This document shows positions 49,901-57,978 of a DNA stretch of 64,000 nt, one piece after another. A program made the position numbers and the translations under genes. Source of the DNA: ATZT02 sp046048135 (GTDB lineage Bacteria; Actinomycetota; Actinomycetes; S36-B12; UBA5976); the NCBI GenBank assembly GCA_046048135.1, contig JBJOGR010000050.1:62001-126000 (forward strand). Reading direction: 5' to 3'. A model generated the notes under the pieces. It saw only the letters and a program-made list of their open reading frames with translations. It did no database searches and was not told the DNA's origin. Every line of letters begins with the position of its first letter. Within the stretch, counting starts at the first letter, position 1.

Positions 49901-51009
49901 AAAAAATTGCCTTGATAGCAAATTTTAATGGCCCAAAAACCGGTGGACTTAAAACAGTAATGAATGAAGTTTCAAAACAATACAAGTTAATGGGAATTGA
50001 CTGCATACAAATAATTCCTGGCAGTAGAGATTCAATTGAAGTAACAGATTTCGTGAAAATACACACCATTAAAAGTTTAGGGATACCATTTAGCGGAGGG
50101 TATCGAATTATTCTGAATCTAAGAAAAGTAAAAAAAATATTAGAAAATTTTGATCCCGAAATCTTAGAAATTCATGACAGATTTAGCCTAATTTCTTTAG
50201 CTAAATGGGCAAATGCAAGAGATATCACAACAGTTGCATTCGCTCATGAAAGATTGTTGGAAGTATTTAAAGTTTTTTTTGGAAACAATATTATTTCAAA
50301 AAGAATTGTTTCTCTTTTAAACAACAGGCTTGCCTCAAATGTAGAACATATCATTGCAACAACAAAATTTGCCTCTGAAGAATTTTCTCAATTAGCTCCA
50401 GAGAAAATCAAATTGATACCACTTGGGGTTGACCATAATATTTTCCATCCTTTAAAACGAACCATTAAATTTGATTCACAATTAATTCGTTTAGTTTTGT
50501 GTAGTAGATTATCTAAAGAAAAAAATCCACAATTAGTTTTTGATTTAGTTAAAAAAATTAATTCCAATAAAACTAGAGTTAATTTAACTATTATTGGATC
50601 AGGAGTTTTGAGAAAGAAATTACAAAAACAAAATAAAGATTTTTCTGTTAAATTTTTAGAGTATGTAAGTGATAAGCATCAAATTGCAAATATCATTGCC
50701 AATGCAGACGTACTACTCGCTCCTGGACCAAACGAAACATTTTGTTTAGCCGCACTTGAAGCTCAAGCCTGCGGCACACCGGTTATTGGCTCTAACAAGA
50801 GTGCTTTAAAAGAAATAATTGATGAAAACACTGGCCGAGTCGTTGATAATAAATTAGATAATTGGGAAAAAGCAATATTTGAACTAAGTGGTAAAGATGA
50901 AATTAGGAAAAAATCATTTGAAAATTCTCTTAAATATTCTTGGAAGTTTTGTTCTGAAAAATTAGTTAACTTATATCTTGAAACAAAAAAGGAAAAGGTG
51001 AGTGTATGA
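49897..51009 (+). CDS. Glycosyltransferase family 4
   Basis: 370 residues, GT-B. Seen: NFNGPKTGGLKTVMNEVSKQYKLMG, the donor-domain start RLVLCSRLSKEKNPQLVFDLVKKI, and GPNETFCLAALEAQACGTPVIGSNKSALKEII. It is paired with the upstream GT4 (ATGA overlap) and with an SGNH hydrolase gene downstream (again ATGA), so the three act in one pathway, probably successive sugar additions to a glycolipid or surface polymer. Sugar specificity unknown. Confidence 0.85.
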   Translation: MKKIALIANFNGPKTGGLKTVMNEVSKQYKLMGIDCIQIIPGSRDSIEVTDFVKIHTIKSLGIPFSGGYRIILNLRKVKKILENFDPEILEIHDRFSLISLAKWANARDITTVAFAHERLLEVFKVFFGNNIISKRIVSLLNNRLASNVEHIIATTKFASEEFSQLAPEKIKLIPLGVDHNIFHPLKRTIKFDSQLIRLVLCSRLSKEKNPQLVFDLVKKINSNKTRVNLTIIGSGVLRKKLQKQNKDFSVKFLEYVSDKHQIANIIANADVLLAPGPNETFCLAALEAQACGTPVIGSNKSALKEIIDENTGRVVDNKLDNWEKAIFELSGKDEIRKKSFENSLKYSWKFCSEKLVNLYLETKKEKVSV

Positions 51010-51977
51010 GTTCAACTTTAAAGAAAAAGTCTTTTTCAAATAATATCGAAAAGATTTTTAATATTAGATTAAACCAAAATCTTCGTATCGTTGCAATCGG
51101 TGATAGTTCCGTATATGGAGTCGGAGATATAGGTGAAGACACCAACGATCAAGGTTTTGGGTGGGCTGGAAGATTTGCACACGATTTAAATGCAAAAAGA
51201 TTTATTAATCTAGGTACTAATGGAGCAAGAGCAAGCGAAGTTGAAAAAAATCAACTTCCAGGTGCTTTGGCAATGCACCCAGATTTAGCCCTAATTTGCG
51301 TAGGGGGGAATGACGCGCTGAGAAATAATTTTGATCCGCTAAAAGTTGCAATTAGTTTGCTAAAAATAGTACAAGAATTTGAAAAGATTGGAACTTATGT
51401 TGTCTTGGTGGCATTGCACGACCCTTCAAAGATTACCCCAGCACCGAAAGTAATTAAAAAAGTTTTGATGGAGCGTGTGCTTCAAATAAATGCAGCTATT
51501 CGTTGGGTTGGAACCAAAAGTGATGCTTTTATTATAGAGACGATCAATCGAGATAATGTTTACGATAAAATAAATTGGCATATTGACAGAATGCATCCAA
51601 GTCCAATTGGGCATCAACTAATTGCAGATATTGTAAGAAGAGAATTGTCTTTACCAAGAAGATCAAAAGTTAAATTGCCAATTACAAGTGAAGCCTCTAA
51701 AATCTCGAGATCATTTTGGCTTATCACAAATGCTTTAAAGTGGCTCGGAAGAAGAAGTATAGATCTATTTCCTGCACTTATGTATTTGATAATTAAAGAA
51801 GTTCTAAAAAGTGGATCAAAATCTAAAGAATACGCCATCAGATTGAAAGTATTCATGGAATATGTGCTTGAAGAGCTTTTTGAGGAAAAATTAAGAGCTT
51901 TCAAAGAACAATTTAATAACGAATCTGAAAAAGAATATTTATTAGAGCATGTTTGGTTTACACAAAAGAACGCTTAA
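51006..51977 (+). CDS. SGNH/GDSL-family hydrolase
   Basis: 323 residues. SGNH blocks seen: I GDSSVYGVGD (nucleophile Ser in GDSS), II LGTNGARASEVE (Gly), III CVGGNDAL (Asn), V DRMHPSPIGHQLIAD (Asp, His). All catalytic positions are intact. A C-terminal extension of about 90 residues is helical and basic and holds a hydrophobic patch (SIDLFPALMYLIIKEVL). No signal peptide is seen. Esterase or deacylase action on a glycolipid fits the two linked glycosyltransferases; this is inference. Confidence 0.85.
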   Translation: MSSTLKKKSFSNNIEKIFNIRLNQNLRIVAIGDSSVYGVGDIGEDTNDQGFGWAGRFAHDLNAKRFINLGTNGARASEVEKNQLPGALAMHPDLALICVGGNDALRNNFDPLKVAISLLKIVQEFEKIGTYVVLVALHDPSKITPAPKVIKKVLMERVLQINAAIRWVGTKSDAFIIETINRDNVYDKINWHIDRMHPSPIGHQLIADIVRRELSLPRRSKVKLPITSEASKISRSFWLITNALKWLGRRSIDLFPALMYLIIKEVLKSGSKSKEYAIRLKVFMEYVLEELFEEKLRAFKEQFNNESEKEYLLEHVWFTQKNA

Positions 51978-52026
51978 TTTAATCTGATGTCTATTTAGAC
52001 TTAATTATATTGTTATTTTAGAAAAT

Positions 52027-52032
52027 TATAAT
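52027..52032 (+). promoter_or_regulatory. Consensus -10 element, leaderless promoter of mgsA
   Basis: TATAAT, a perfect -10, ends 6 nt before the ATG at 52039, and no Shine-Dalgarno sequence lies between. No -35 match at 16-18 bp is seen. Confidence 0.55.
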
Positions 52033-52038
52033 TAAACC

Positions 52039-52461
52039 ATGTTTAATAAATCTATTGCATTGATTGCTCATGATGGTAAGAAAAGTGAAATTTTAGATTG
52101 GGCTCTAACAAATAAAAGAGCTTTAACCTCGTATAACATTTTGGCAACAGGGACAACAGGTAGATTAATTCAAAACGAAACTGGTTTAAAAGTAACGAGT
52201 TTTGAGAGTGGACCCCTTGGAGGAGATATTCAAATCGGTGCACTCATGGTTGAAAGAAAAATTGATTTATTGGTCTTTTTTTGGGATCCACTAGAGCCGC
52301 AGCCGCACGATCCAGATGTAAAAGCTTTACTTCGCATTGCTGTACTAAAAAACATTCCCACAGCCTGCAATAAGGCAACCGCTGATCTATTTATGTCTTC
52401 GAGTACCGCCAACCCCTCACTACGAGCACCACATTTGATGCAAGATTTAACATTTTTGTAA
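52039..52461 (+). CDS. mgsA: Methylglyoxal synthase
   Basis: Converts dihydroxyacetone phosphate to methylglyoxal and phosphate, a bypass of lower glycolysis. 140 residues. Seen: IALIAHDGKKSEILDWA, ATGTTGRLI, SGPLGGDIQIGALMVERKIDLLVFFWDPLEPQPHDPDVKALLRIAVLKNIPTACNKATADLF. The catalytic Asp region (GGD) and the HDPDVKALLR helix are intact. It probably has its own leaderless promoter. It is the last gene of the insert before amt. gpsA and plsC, which use the same substrate pool, are elsewhere. Confidence 0.93.
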   Translation: MFNKSIALIAHDGKKSEILDWALTNKRALTSYNILATGTTGRLIQNETGLKVTSFESGPLGGDIQIGALMVERKIDLLVFFWDPLEPQPHDPDVKALLRIAVLKNIPTACNKATADLFMSSSTANPSLRAPHLMQDLTFL

Positions 52462-52479
52462 CACCACTTATCAATATTT

Positions 52480-52545
52480 GAAACTTTAACCAGGCAAGGT
52501 TTCTTTAATAGTTTCGCAAAGGCGCGAAATCCCAAAAATAGAAAC
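52480..52545. promoter_or_regulatory. Cluster of GAAAC/GTTTC half-sites before amt (nitrogen-regulator candidate)
   Basis: GAAAC at 52480-52484, GTTTC at 52499-52503 and 52511-52515, GAAAC at 52541-52545. GAAAC is one half of the actinobacterial GlnR box, and amt-glnB-glnD is a classical GlnR target. The GTNAC half is not clear. A hairpin TTTCGC/GCGAAA overlaps the third site. Confidence 0.4.
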
Positions 52546-52566
52546 ATTAAAGGATGTGATTTTTTA

Positions 52567-53883
52567 ATGCCTGAAATTAGTGCAGGAGATACCGCTTGGG
52601 TGTTAATCAGCGCAGCACTTGTCTTATTAATGACTGTGCCTGGTTTAGCACTCTTCTACGGTGGAATGGTTCGCGCCAAATCAACATTAAACATGATGAT
52701 GATGTCATTTGGTGCACTTTTTGTCGTAGGAATAATTTGGGTAACCTTTGGTTACTCTTTAGCATTTGGTCCAGCGTTAGATTCTGGAAGTTTCTTAGGA
52801 AACCCTGGAACTTATTTTGGATTAAATGGTTTATTAAACACTTCAGCTTTAGCAATTAATGGAGCTTATTATCCAATTCCAGCAGGTGCATTTATTGCTT
52901 TTCAAGCGATGTTTGCAGTTATCACAGTTGCACTTATCTCAGGTGCAATAGCAGATAGAGCAAAATTTGGTACTTGGTTAGTTTTCTCAGCTATCTGGGT
53001 AACAATTGTTTATTTGCCAGTTGCTCGTGCAGTGTTTTATTTCGGTGATCTAGAAGCAAATGGTGGTGGATTTATAGCCACAAAACTAAAAGCACTTGAT
53101 TTTGCTGGAGGAACTGCAGTGCATATCAATGCAGGTGCAGCAGGTTTAGCACTTGCTCTTGTTTTAGGAAAAAGAATTGGTTTTGGAAAAATGCTTCTTA
53201 GACCATCTAACCTTCCTTTAGTAATGATTGGTGCAAGTTTGCTCTGGTTTGGTTGGTTTGGTTTTAATGCCGGATCTTCTCTTGGTTCAAATGGTTTAGC
53301 AGCAGTTGCCTTTGTTAACACTTTTAGTGCAACATGTGCATCTGTTGCAGGCTGGCTTCTTGTTGAAAGATTGCGCGATGGTCATGCAACATCTCTTGGT
53401 GCAGCCTCTGGAATTGTGGCAGGACTTGTTGCTATAACTCCAGCTTGTGCATTCGTAGACACATTTGGTGCTTTACTGATTGGTTTGATTGCTGGAGCAG
53501 TAACAGCTTTGGCAGTAGGGCTTAAATATCGATTTGGTTATGACGACTCACTAGATGTAGTTGGTGTGCATTTAGTTGGCGGATTAGTTGGAACAATTTT
53601 AATCGGATTATTTGGCACAACCAAAGTAAACGAACTAAGTGTTAATGGGCTATTTTATGGCGGTGGTATCTCTCAATTAATTATTCAAATTGAAGCTGCT
53701 TTAATCGTCATGATTTTCTCATTTGTTGTCACTTATCTAATTGCTAAAATCTTGACTGCAACTCTTGGATTTCGAGTTACAAAAGATGAAGAATTAGAAG
53801 GTGTAGACATTGCGTTGCAAGCAGAAACTGCTTACGACTTAGTTGATAGTTCTAAAGGTTCAAGCAAAGGAGTAAGCGCATGA
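52567..53883 (+). CDS. amt: Ammonium transporter
   Basis: Amt/Rh channel for ammonium uptake. 438 residues with about 11 transmembrane helices. Seen: PGLALFYGGMVRAKSTLNMMMMSF, the twin-His pore residues in GGTAVHINAGAAGLALAL and GVHLVGGLVGTI, and the tail DEELEGVDIALQAETAYDL that PII contacts. AAAGGATG is the ribosome site about 10 nt upstream. glnB overlaps by ATGA. Confidence 0.96.
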   Translation: MPEISAGDTAWVLISAALVLLMTVPGLALFYGGMVRAKSTLNMMMMSFGALFVVGIIWVTFGYSLAFGPALDSGSFLGNPGTYFGLNGLLNTSALAINGAYYPIPAGAFIAFQAMFAVITVALISGAIADRAKFGTWLVFSAIWVTIVYLPVARAVFYFGDLEANGGGFIATKLKALDFAGGTAVHINAGAAGLALALVLGKRIGFGKMLLRPSNLPLVMIGASLLWFGWFGFNAGSSLGSNGLAAVAFVNTFSATCASVAGWLLVERLRDGHATSLGAASGIVAGLVAITPACAFVDTFGALLIGLIAGAVTALAVGLKYRFGYDDSLDVVGVHLVGGLVGTILIGLFGTTKVNELSVNGLFYGGGISQLIIQIEAALIVMIFSFVVTYLIAKILTATLGFRVTKDEELEGVDIALQAETAYDLVDSSKGSSKGVSA

Positions 53884-54218
53884 AACTAGTAACTGCAATA
53901 GTTAAACCTTTCAAAGTTGAAGATGTAAAAGCTGCACTTCAGTCACAAGGAATAAAAGGTATGACTGTGTCTGATGCTGCAGGTTATGGCAGACAAGGTG
54001 GTCACGTCGAGGTTTATCGTGGCGCTGAATACACCGTTGATCTTGTTCCAAAAGTCAGAATCGAAGCTTTAGTAAATGATTCTGATGTTTCAAAAGTTGT
54101 TGAGGCGATTGTAAGTGCCGCAAAAACAGGAAAGATCGGCGATGGAAAAGTTTGGGTTATACCTGTGGAAGATGTTGTAAGAGTCAGAACAGGTGAACAC
54201 GGCTCCGAAGCTATTTAG
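53880..54218 (+). CDS. glnB: Nitrogen regulatory protein PII
   Basis: Trimeric sensor of 2-oxoglutarate and ATP/ADP; here most likely gates Amt and is modified by GlnD. 112 residues. T-loop YGRQGGHVEVYRGAEYTVDLVPK contains Tyr51, the modification site; signatures GKIGDGKVWVIPVEDVVRVRTGE follow. Because it is linked to amt, GlnK is an equally good name. Starts in the amt stop, and its TAG overlaps the GTG of glnD. Confidence 0.96.
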   Translation: MKLVTAIVKPFKVEDVKAALQSQGIKGMTVSDAAGYGRQGGHVEVYRGAEYTVDLVPKVRIEALVNDSDVSKVVEAIVSAAKTGKIGDGKVWVIPVEDVVRVRTGEHGSEAI

Positions 54219-56521
54219 TGGACTATTTACAAGAAAGAAAAGCGTTACGTGCTGCTCCAATTGGAGCAGCACGACGTTTACATTTGTCACAAATTACTGA
54301 CAGATATTTAATAAATCTTTTTAATAACGCTGTAAGAAAAGAAGATTATGGCAAGGTGGCATTAGTTGGTGTTGGTGCAAATGGCAGACAAGATTTAACT
54401 CTTGGATCAGATTTAGATTTAGTTTTAGTTCATGAAAAAGACTACAAAATAGATGAAATAGCAGAGAAGCTTTGGTATCCAATTTGGGATTTAGGTATCA
54501 AGTTAGACCACTCAGTTAGAACTGCTGCTGAAGTAAGAAAGCTTGCATCTTTAGATTTGGCTGTGGTTTTGGGTTGGTTAGATGCTAGAACTATTGCTGG
54601 AAATGAAGATTTAGTTAATAAAATTAGTTCTTCAGTTTTGCAAGATTGGAGAGCATTTGCGGATAAAAGACTTAAAGAACTTTATGAACAAGTAAAAGAA
54701 CGAAAAGAAAAACAGGGGGAACTTTCTCAGTTAATTGAGCCAGATTTAAAAGAGTCTTATGGTGGGTTAAGAGATATTACAATTTTAAGAGCTATTGCTG
54801 CTACTTGGAAAATAGATATTCCTAAAAAAATATTGGATGAAAATAGTCAGATCCTTCAAGATGTAAGAGATGCTTTGCACAATGTGTTAGAAAAACCCAG
54901 TGACAAATTAATTAGACAAGAACAAGCTAGTGTTTCTCAACTATTGAATTTAAAAGATGCTGACCAATTAATCAGAAAAGTTTCATATTCTGGAAAAGTT
55001 ATTGCTCACCACAGTGATGTTATCTGGCACAAAGTTAATTCAATGATTACAAAATCAGGCTTAATTAAAAGACTAAAAACCGAAAATAGAAAACCTTTAG
55101 TTGATGGGGTAGTGATTCAAGATAATGAAGTTGTTTTAGCAAAAGAATCAAAAATTTCACTTGATGAAACCTTGGGCTTAAGACTTGCTGCGGCAAGTTC
55201 TCAAGCAGGATTATTTATCGCAGAACATACTTTAGAAAGAATTGTTAAAGAAGCAAAACCCTTAGTAAATCCCTGGAACCAAGAAGCAAAAGATGCATTT
55301 ATTTCTTTACTTGGATCTGGTAGACATTTAATTTCTACATGGGAATCTTTAGATTTCGCAGGGCTAATAGATATTTGGTTTCCCATTTGGAGTCGAGTTC
55401 GAGGATGTCCTCAAAACAGCCAAATTCATTCATTTACAGTTGATAGACATCTTTTAGAAACAGCAATTTATGCAAATAATTACACCCGAGAAGTTTCAAG
55501 ACCTGATTTATTGTTAGTTGGATCTTTTTTTCACGATATTGGAAAAGGTGGAAACAAAGATCATTCTGACGAAGGTGCAGAGATAATTCAAAAACTTGCT
55601 CCAAGTCTTGGATTTAATCAAGATGATTCAAAAATATTAGTAAAACTTGTTCAACACCATTTACTTCTTCCAGAATTTGCTACTAAAAGAGATTTAGAAG
55701 ATCCTTTAACGATAAGTAGTGTTGCAAAAATTGTTGAAAATGAAACATTCCTTAACCTTCTTTATTACTTAACTCTTGCCGATATGTTTGCCACTGGTCC
55801 TCTGGCAAGTAGTGAGTGGAGACAGCAACTAATAAAAGAGTTAGTTGAAAAAGTTAGGAATCAAATCAGGGGAGTAAAGCTTGAAATTAATCCTCATTTA
55901 AGTGAAGAGAAACAAGATTTAGTAAACAGAAAAGATGATCTCGTCTTAGAAATGAAGGAAATTCCAGAAGGAATTTCCTTAACAATTATTACCGATGATC
56001 AAACTGGACTACTGGGATTAATTGCAGGAGTTTTATCTTTAGAAAAACTTTTAGTTCGAAGTGCAAGAACTGAAACTATTGGTAAAAAAGCTGTTACAAC
56101 TTGGAGAGTCAACTCATTATTTGGAGACCTTGTATCTACTGCGCAAATATCTCAAACTTTGAATCTTGCTTTAAAGGGAAGTATAAATTTGGACGAAAAA
56201 TTAAAAGCTAAAGCAGAATATCTTCCAAAACCAACCAATACTGCTAAAGCCAAAATAATTGAATTAAAAAATGTCAGCTCCACATCTTCTGTATTTGAAG
56301 TAAGGGCTCATGATGAACCAGGTTTTCTAAGCAAAATTGCAAATGAGATAGCTAAAAATGGGGTTGATATACATGCCGCCATAGTTGAAACGTTGGGCTC
56401 AGAAGTAGTGGATGTCTTTTATGTAAGGGAGCCTTCTGGCCAAGTATTAAGTCAAGAGCGCATGGCTAGTTTGATTCAAGCCCTTGACTACGCTTGCAAT
56501 CATGTTCCAACAACTGTCTGA
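54218..56521 (+). CDS. glnD: [Protein-PII] nucleotidyltransferase GlnD
   Basis: Modifies and de-modifies PII according to glutamine. In Actinobacteria the characterised enzymes adenylylate instead of uridylylating. 767 residues, shorter than the E. coli protein (890). Seen: nucleotidyltransferase motif TLGSDLDLVLVH, HD domain SFFHDIGKGGNKDHSDEGAE, and two C-terminal ACT domains (SLTIITDDQTGLLGLIAGVLSL; FEVRAHDEPGFLSKIANEI). GTG start overlapping the glnB stop. ffh starts inside its end. Confidence 0.94.
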   Translation: MDYLQERKALRAAPIGAARRLHLSQITDRYLINLFNNAVRKEDYGKVALVGVGANGRQDLTLGSDLDLVLVHEKDYKIDEIAEKLWYPIWDLGIKLDHSVRTAAEVRKLASLDLAVVLGWLDARTIAGNEDLVNKISSSVLQDWRAFADKRLKELYEQVKERKEKQGELSQLIEPDLKESYGGLRDITILRAIAATWKIDIPKKILDENSQILQDVRDALHNVLEKPSDKLIRQEQASVSQLLNLKDADQLIRKVSYSGKVIAHHSDVIWHKVNSMITKSGLIKRLKTENRKPLVDGVVIQDNEVVLAKESKISLDETLGLRLAAASSQAGLFIAEHTLERIVKEAKPLVNPWNQEAKDAFISLLGSGRHLISTWESLDFAGLIDIWFPIWSRVRGCPQNSQIHSFTVDRHLLETAIYANNYTREVSRPDLLLVGSFFHDIGKGGNKDHSDEGAEIIQKLAPSLGFNQDDSKILVKLVQHHLLLPEFATKRDLEDPLTISSVAKIVENETFLNLLYYLTLADMFATGPLASSEWRQQLIKELVEKVRNQIRGVKLEINPHLSEEKQDLVNRKDDLVLEMKEIPEGISLTIITDDQTGLLGLIAGVLSLEKLLVRSARTETIGKKAVTTWRVNSLFGDLVSTAQISQTLNLALKGSINLDEKLKAKAEYLPKPTNTAKAKIIELKNVSSTSSVFEVRAHDEPGFLSKIANEIAKNGVDIHAAIVETLGSEVVDVFYVREPSGQVLSQERMASLIQALDYACNHVPTTV

Positions 56522-57968
56522 TCATCTAAATTCAACCTTTAAGTCTTTACGCACTAAAGGTCGTTTATCCGAAAAAGACATCGAAGACACAGTTAAAGAG
56601 ATTAGAACTGCCCTTTTAGAGGCAGATGTAGCACTAAGTGTGGCAAATGATTTTTGCGAAAAAATAAAAGTTCAATCCCTTGGTTCAGAAGTTTCCCAAT
56701 CTTTAAATCCTGCTCAACAAGTTGTAAAAATTGTTCACCAAGAATTAGTAAATATTTTAGGTGGAGATGCAAGAAGATTAACTTTTGCTAAAACTGGTCC
56801 AACAGTATTAATGCTTCTTGGTTTACAAGGTGCTGGTAAAACAACATTGGCAGCAAAACTTGCTAAACATTTAGTTAAAAATGGTCACACTCCACTTCTA
56901 GTTGCAGCAGATTTACAAAGACCAAATGCTGTTGATCAATTAAAAATCGTCGGTACACAAGCTGGTGTTCAAGTATTTGCTCCAGAACCAGGAAATGGGG
57001 TAGGAGATCCGGTAAGAGTCTCAAAAGATTCTTTGGATTTTGCAAACAAAAATTTATACGATTTTGTCATCATTGATACTGCAGGTCGACTTGCTATAGA
57101 TGATGAATTAACAAAGCAGGCTCATCAAATAAGAAAAGCAGTTAATCCTCAAGAAACACTATTAGTTATTGATTCAATGATTGGTCAAGATTCTGTAGTT
57201 ACTGCGCAAAACTTTTTAGACAAAGTGGGTTTTGATGGCATTGTTTTAACCAAACTTGATGGCGATGCCAGAGGTGGTGCAGCACTTTCATTAAGAGCAA
57301 TCACAGGTAAACCTGTGATGTTTGCATCCAATGGTGAAAAATTAGATGATTTTGACATTTTCTATCCAGAGCGACTTGCAAATCGAATTCTTGATATGGG
57401 TGATGTTTTAACTTTAATTGAAAAAGCAGAAGAAGCATTTGATAAAGAACAACGAGAAAGATTTGAAGCAAAATTAACAAGTGGTGAATCATTTACTCTA
57501 GATGATTTCTTAGAACAATTGCAATCAATAAAAAAAATGGGTTCAATGTCAAAAATGCTAGGCATGCTTCCTGGAATGGCACAAGCTAAGAAACAAATAG
57601 AGAATTTTGATGACAAGGAAGTAACCAGAGTTGAGGCAATTATTCAATCAATGAAACCTGAGGAAAGACAAAACCCCAAAACAATTTCAGCAGAGCGAAA
57701 AGTAAAGATTGCGCAAGGAGCAGGTGTTGAAGTTAAAGATATAAATTCACTAATTAACCGTTTTCAAGAAGCACAAAAAATGATGAAAAGAGCTCAACTT
57801 GCAGGCGGGATGCCAGGTTTTGGGGGTGCAACATTTGTTAAACAGCAAAAGAAACAAAAACCAGGTAAAGGGGCAAGACGAAGTGGTAATCCTGCAAAAC
57901 GTGCATTAGAAGAAAAAGGAATCAAGATTGATCATGAAGATCAAATGGGTTCTGGTTTTAAATTATAA
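56502..57968 (+). CDS. ffh: Signal recognition particle protein Ffh
   Basis: SRP54 GTPase that binds signal sequences and 4.5S RNA. 488 residues from ATG 56502 (MFQQLSDHLNSTFKSLRTKGRLSE, matching the family start); an ACG/GTG-like longer frame upstream adds residues not found in the family. Seen: G1 GLQGAGKTTLAAKLA, DTAGRLAIDDEL, TKLDGDARGGAALS, and the Met-rich M domain (KKMGSMSKMLGMLPGM, about 325-430). It overlaps glnD by 20 bp and converges on the collagen-like gene (10-bp gap). Confidence 0.96.
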   Translation: MFQQLSDHLNSTFKSLRTKGRLSEKDIEDTVKEIRTALLEADVALSVANDFCEKIKVQSLGSEVSQSLNPAQQVVKIVHQELVNILGGDARRLTFAKTGPTVLMLLGLQGAGKTTLAAKLAKHLVKNGHTPLLVAADLQRPNAVDQLKIVGTQAGVQVFAPEPGNGVGDPVRVSKDSLDFANKNLYDFVIIDTAGRLAIDDELTKQAHQIRKAVNPQETLLVIDSMIGQDSVVTAQNFLDKVGFDGIVLTKLDGDARGGAALSLRAITGKPVMFASNGEKLDDFDIFYPERLANRILDMGDVLTLIEKAEEAFDKEQRERFEAKLTSGESFTLDDFLEQLQSIKKMGSMSKMLGMLPGMAQAKKQIENFDDKEVTRVEAIIQSMKPEERQNPKTISAERKVKIAQGAGVEVKDINSLINRFQEAQKMMKRAQLAGGMPGFGGATFVKQQKKQKPGKGARRSGNPAKRALEEKGIKIDHEDQMGSGFKL

Positions 57969-57978
57969 AATTATCGAA

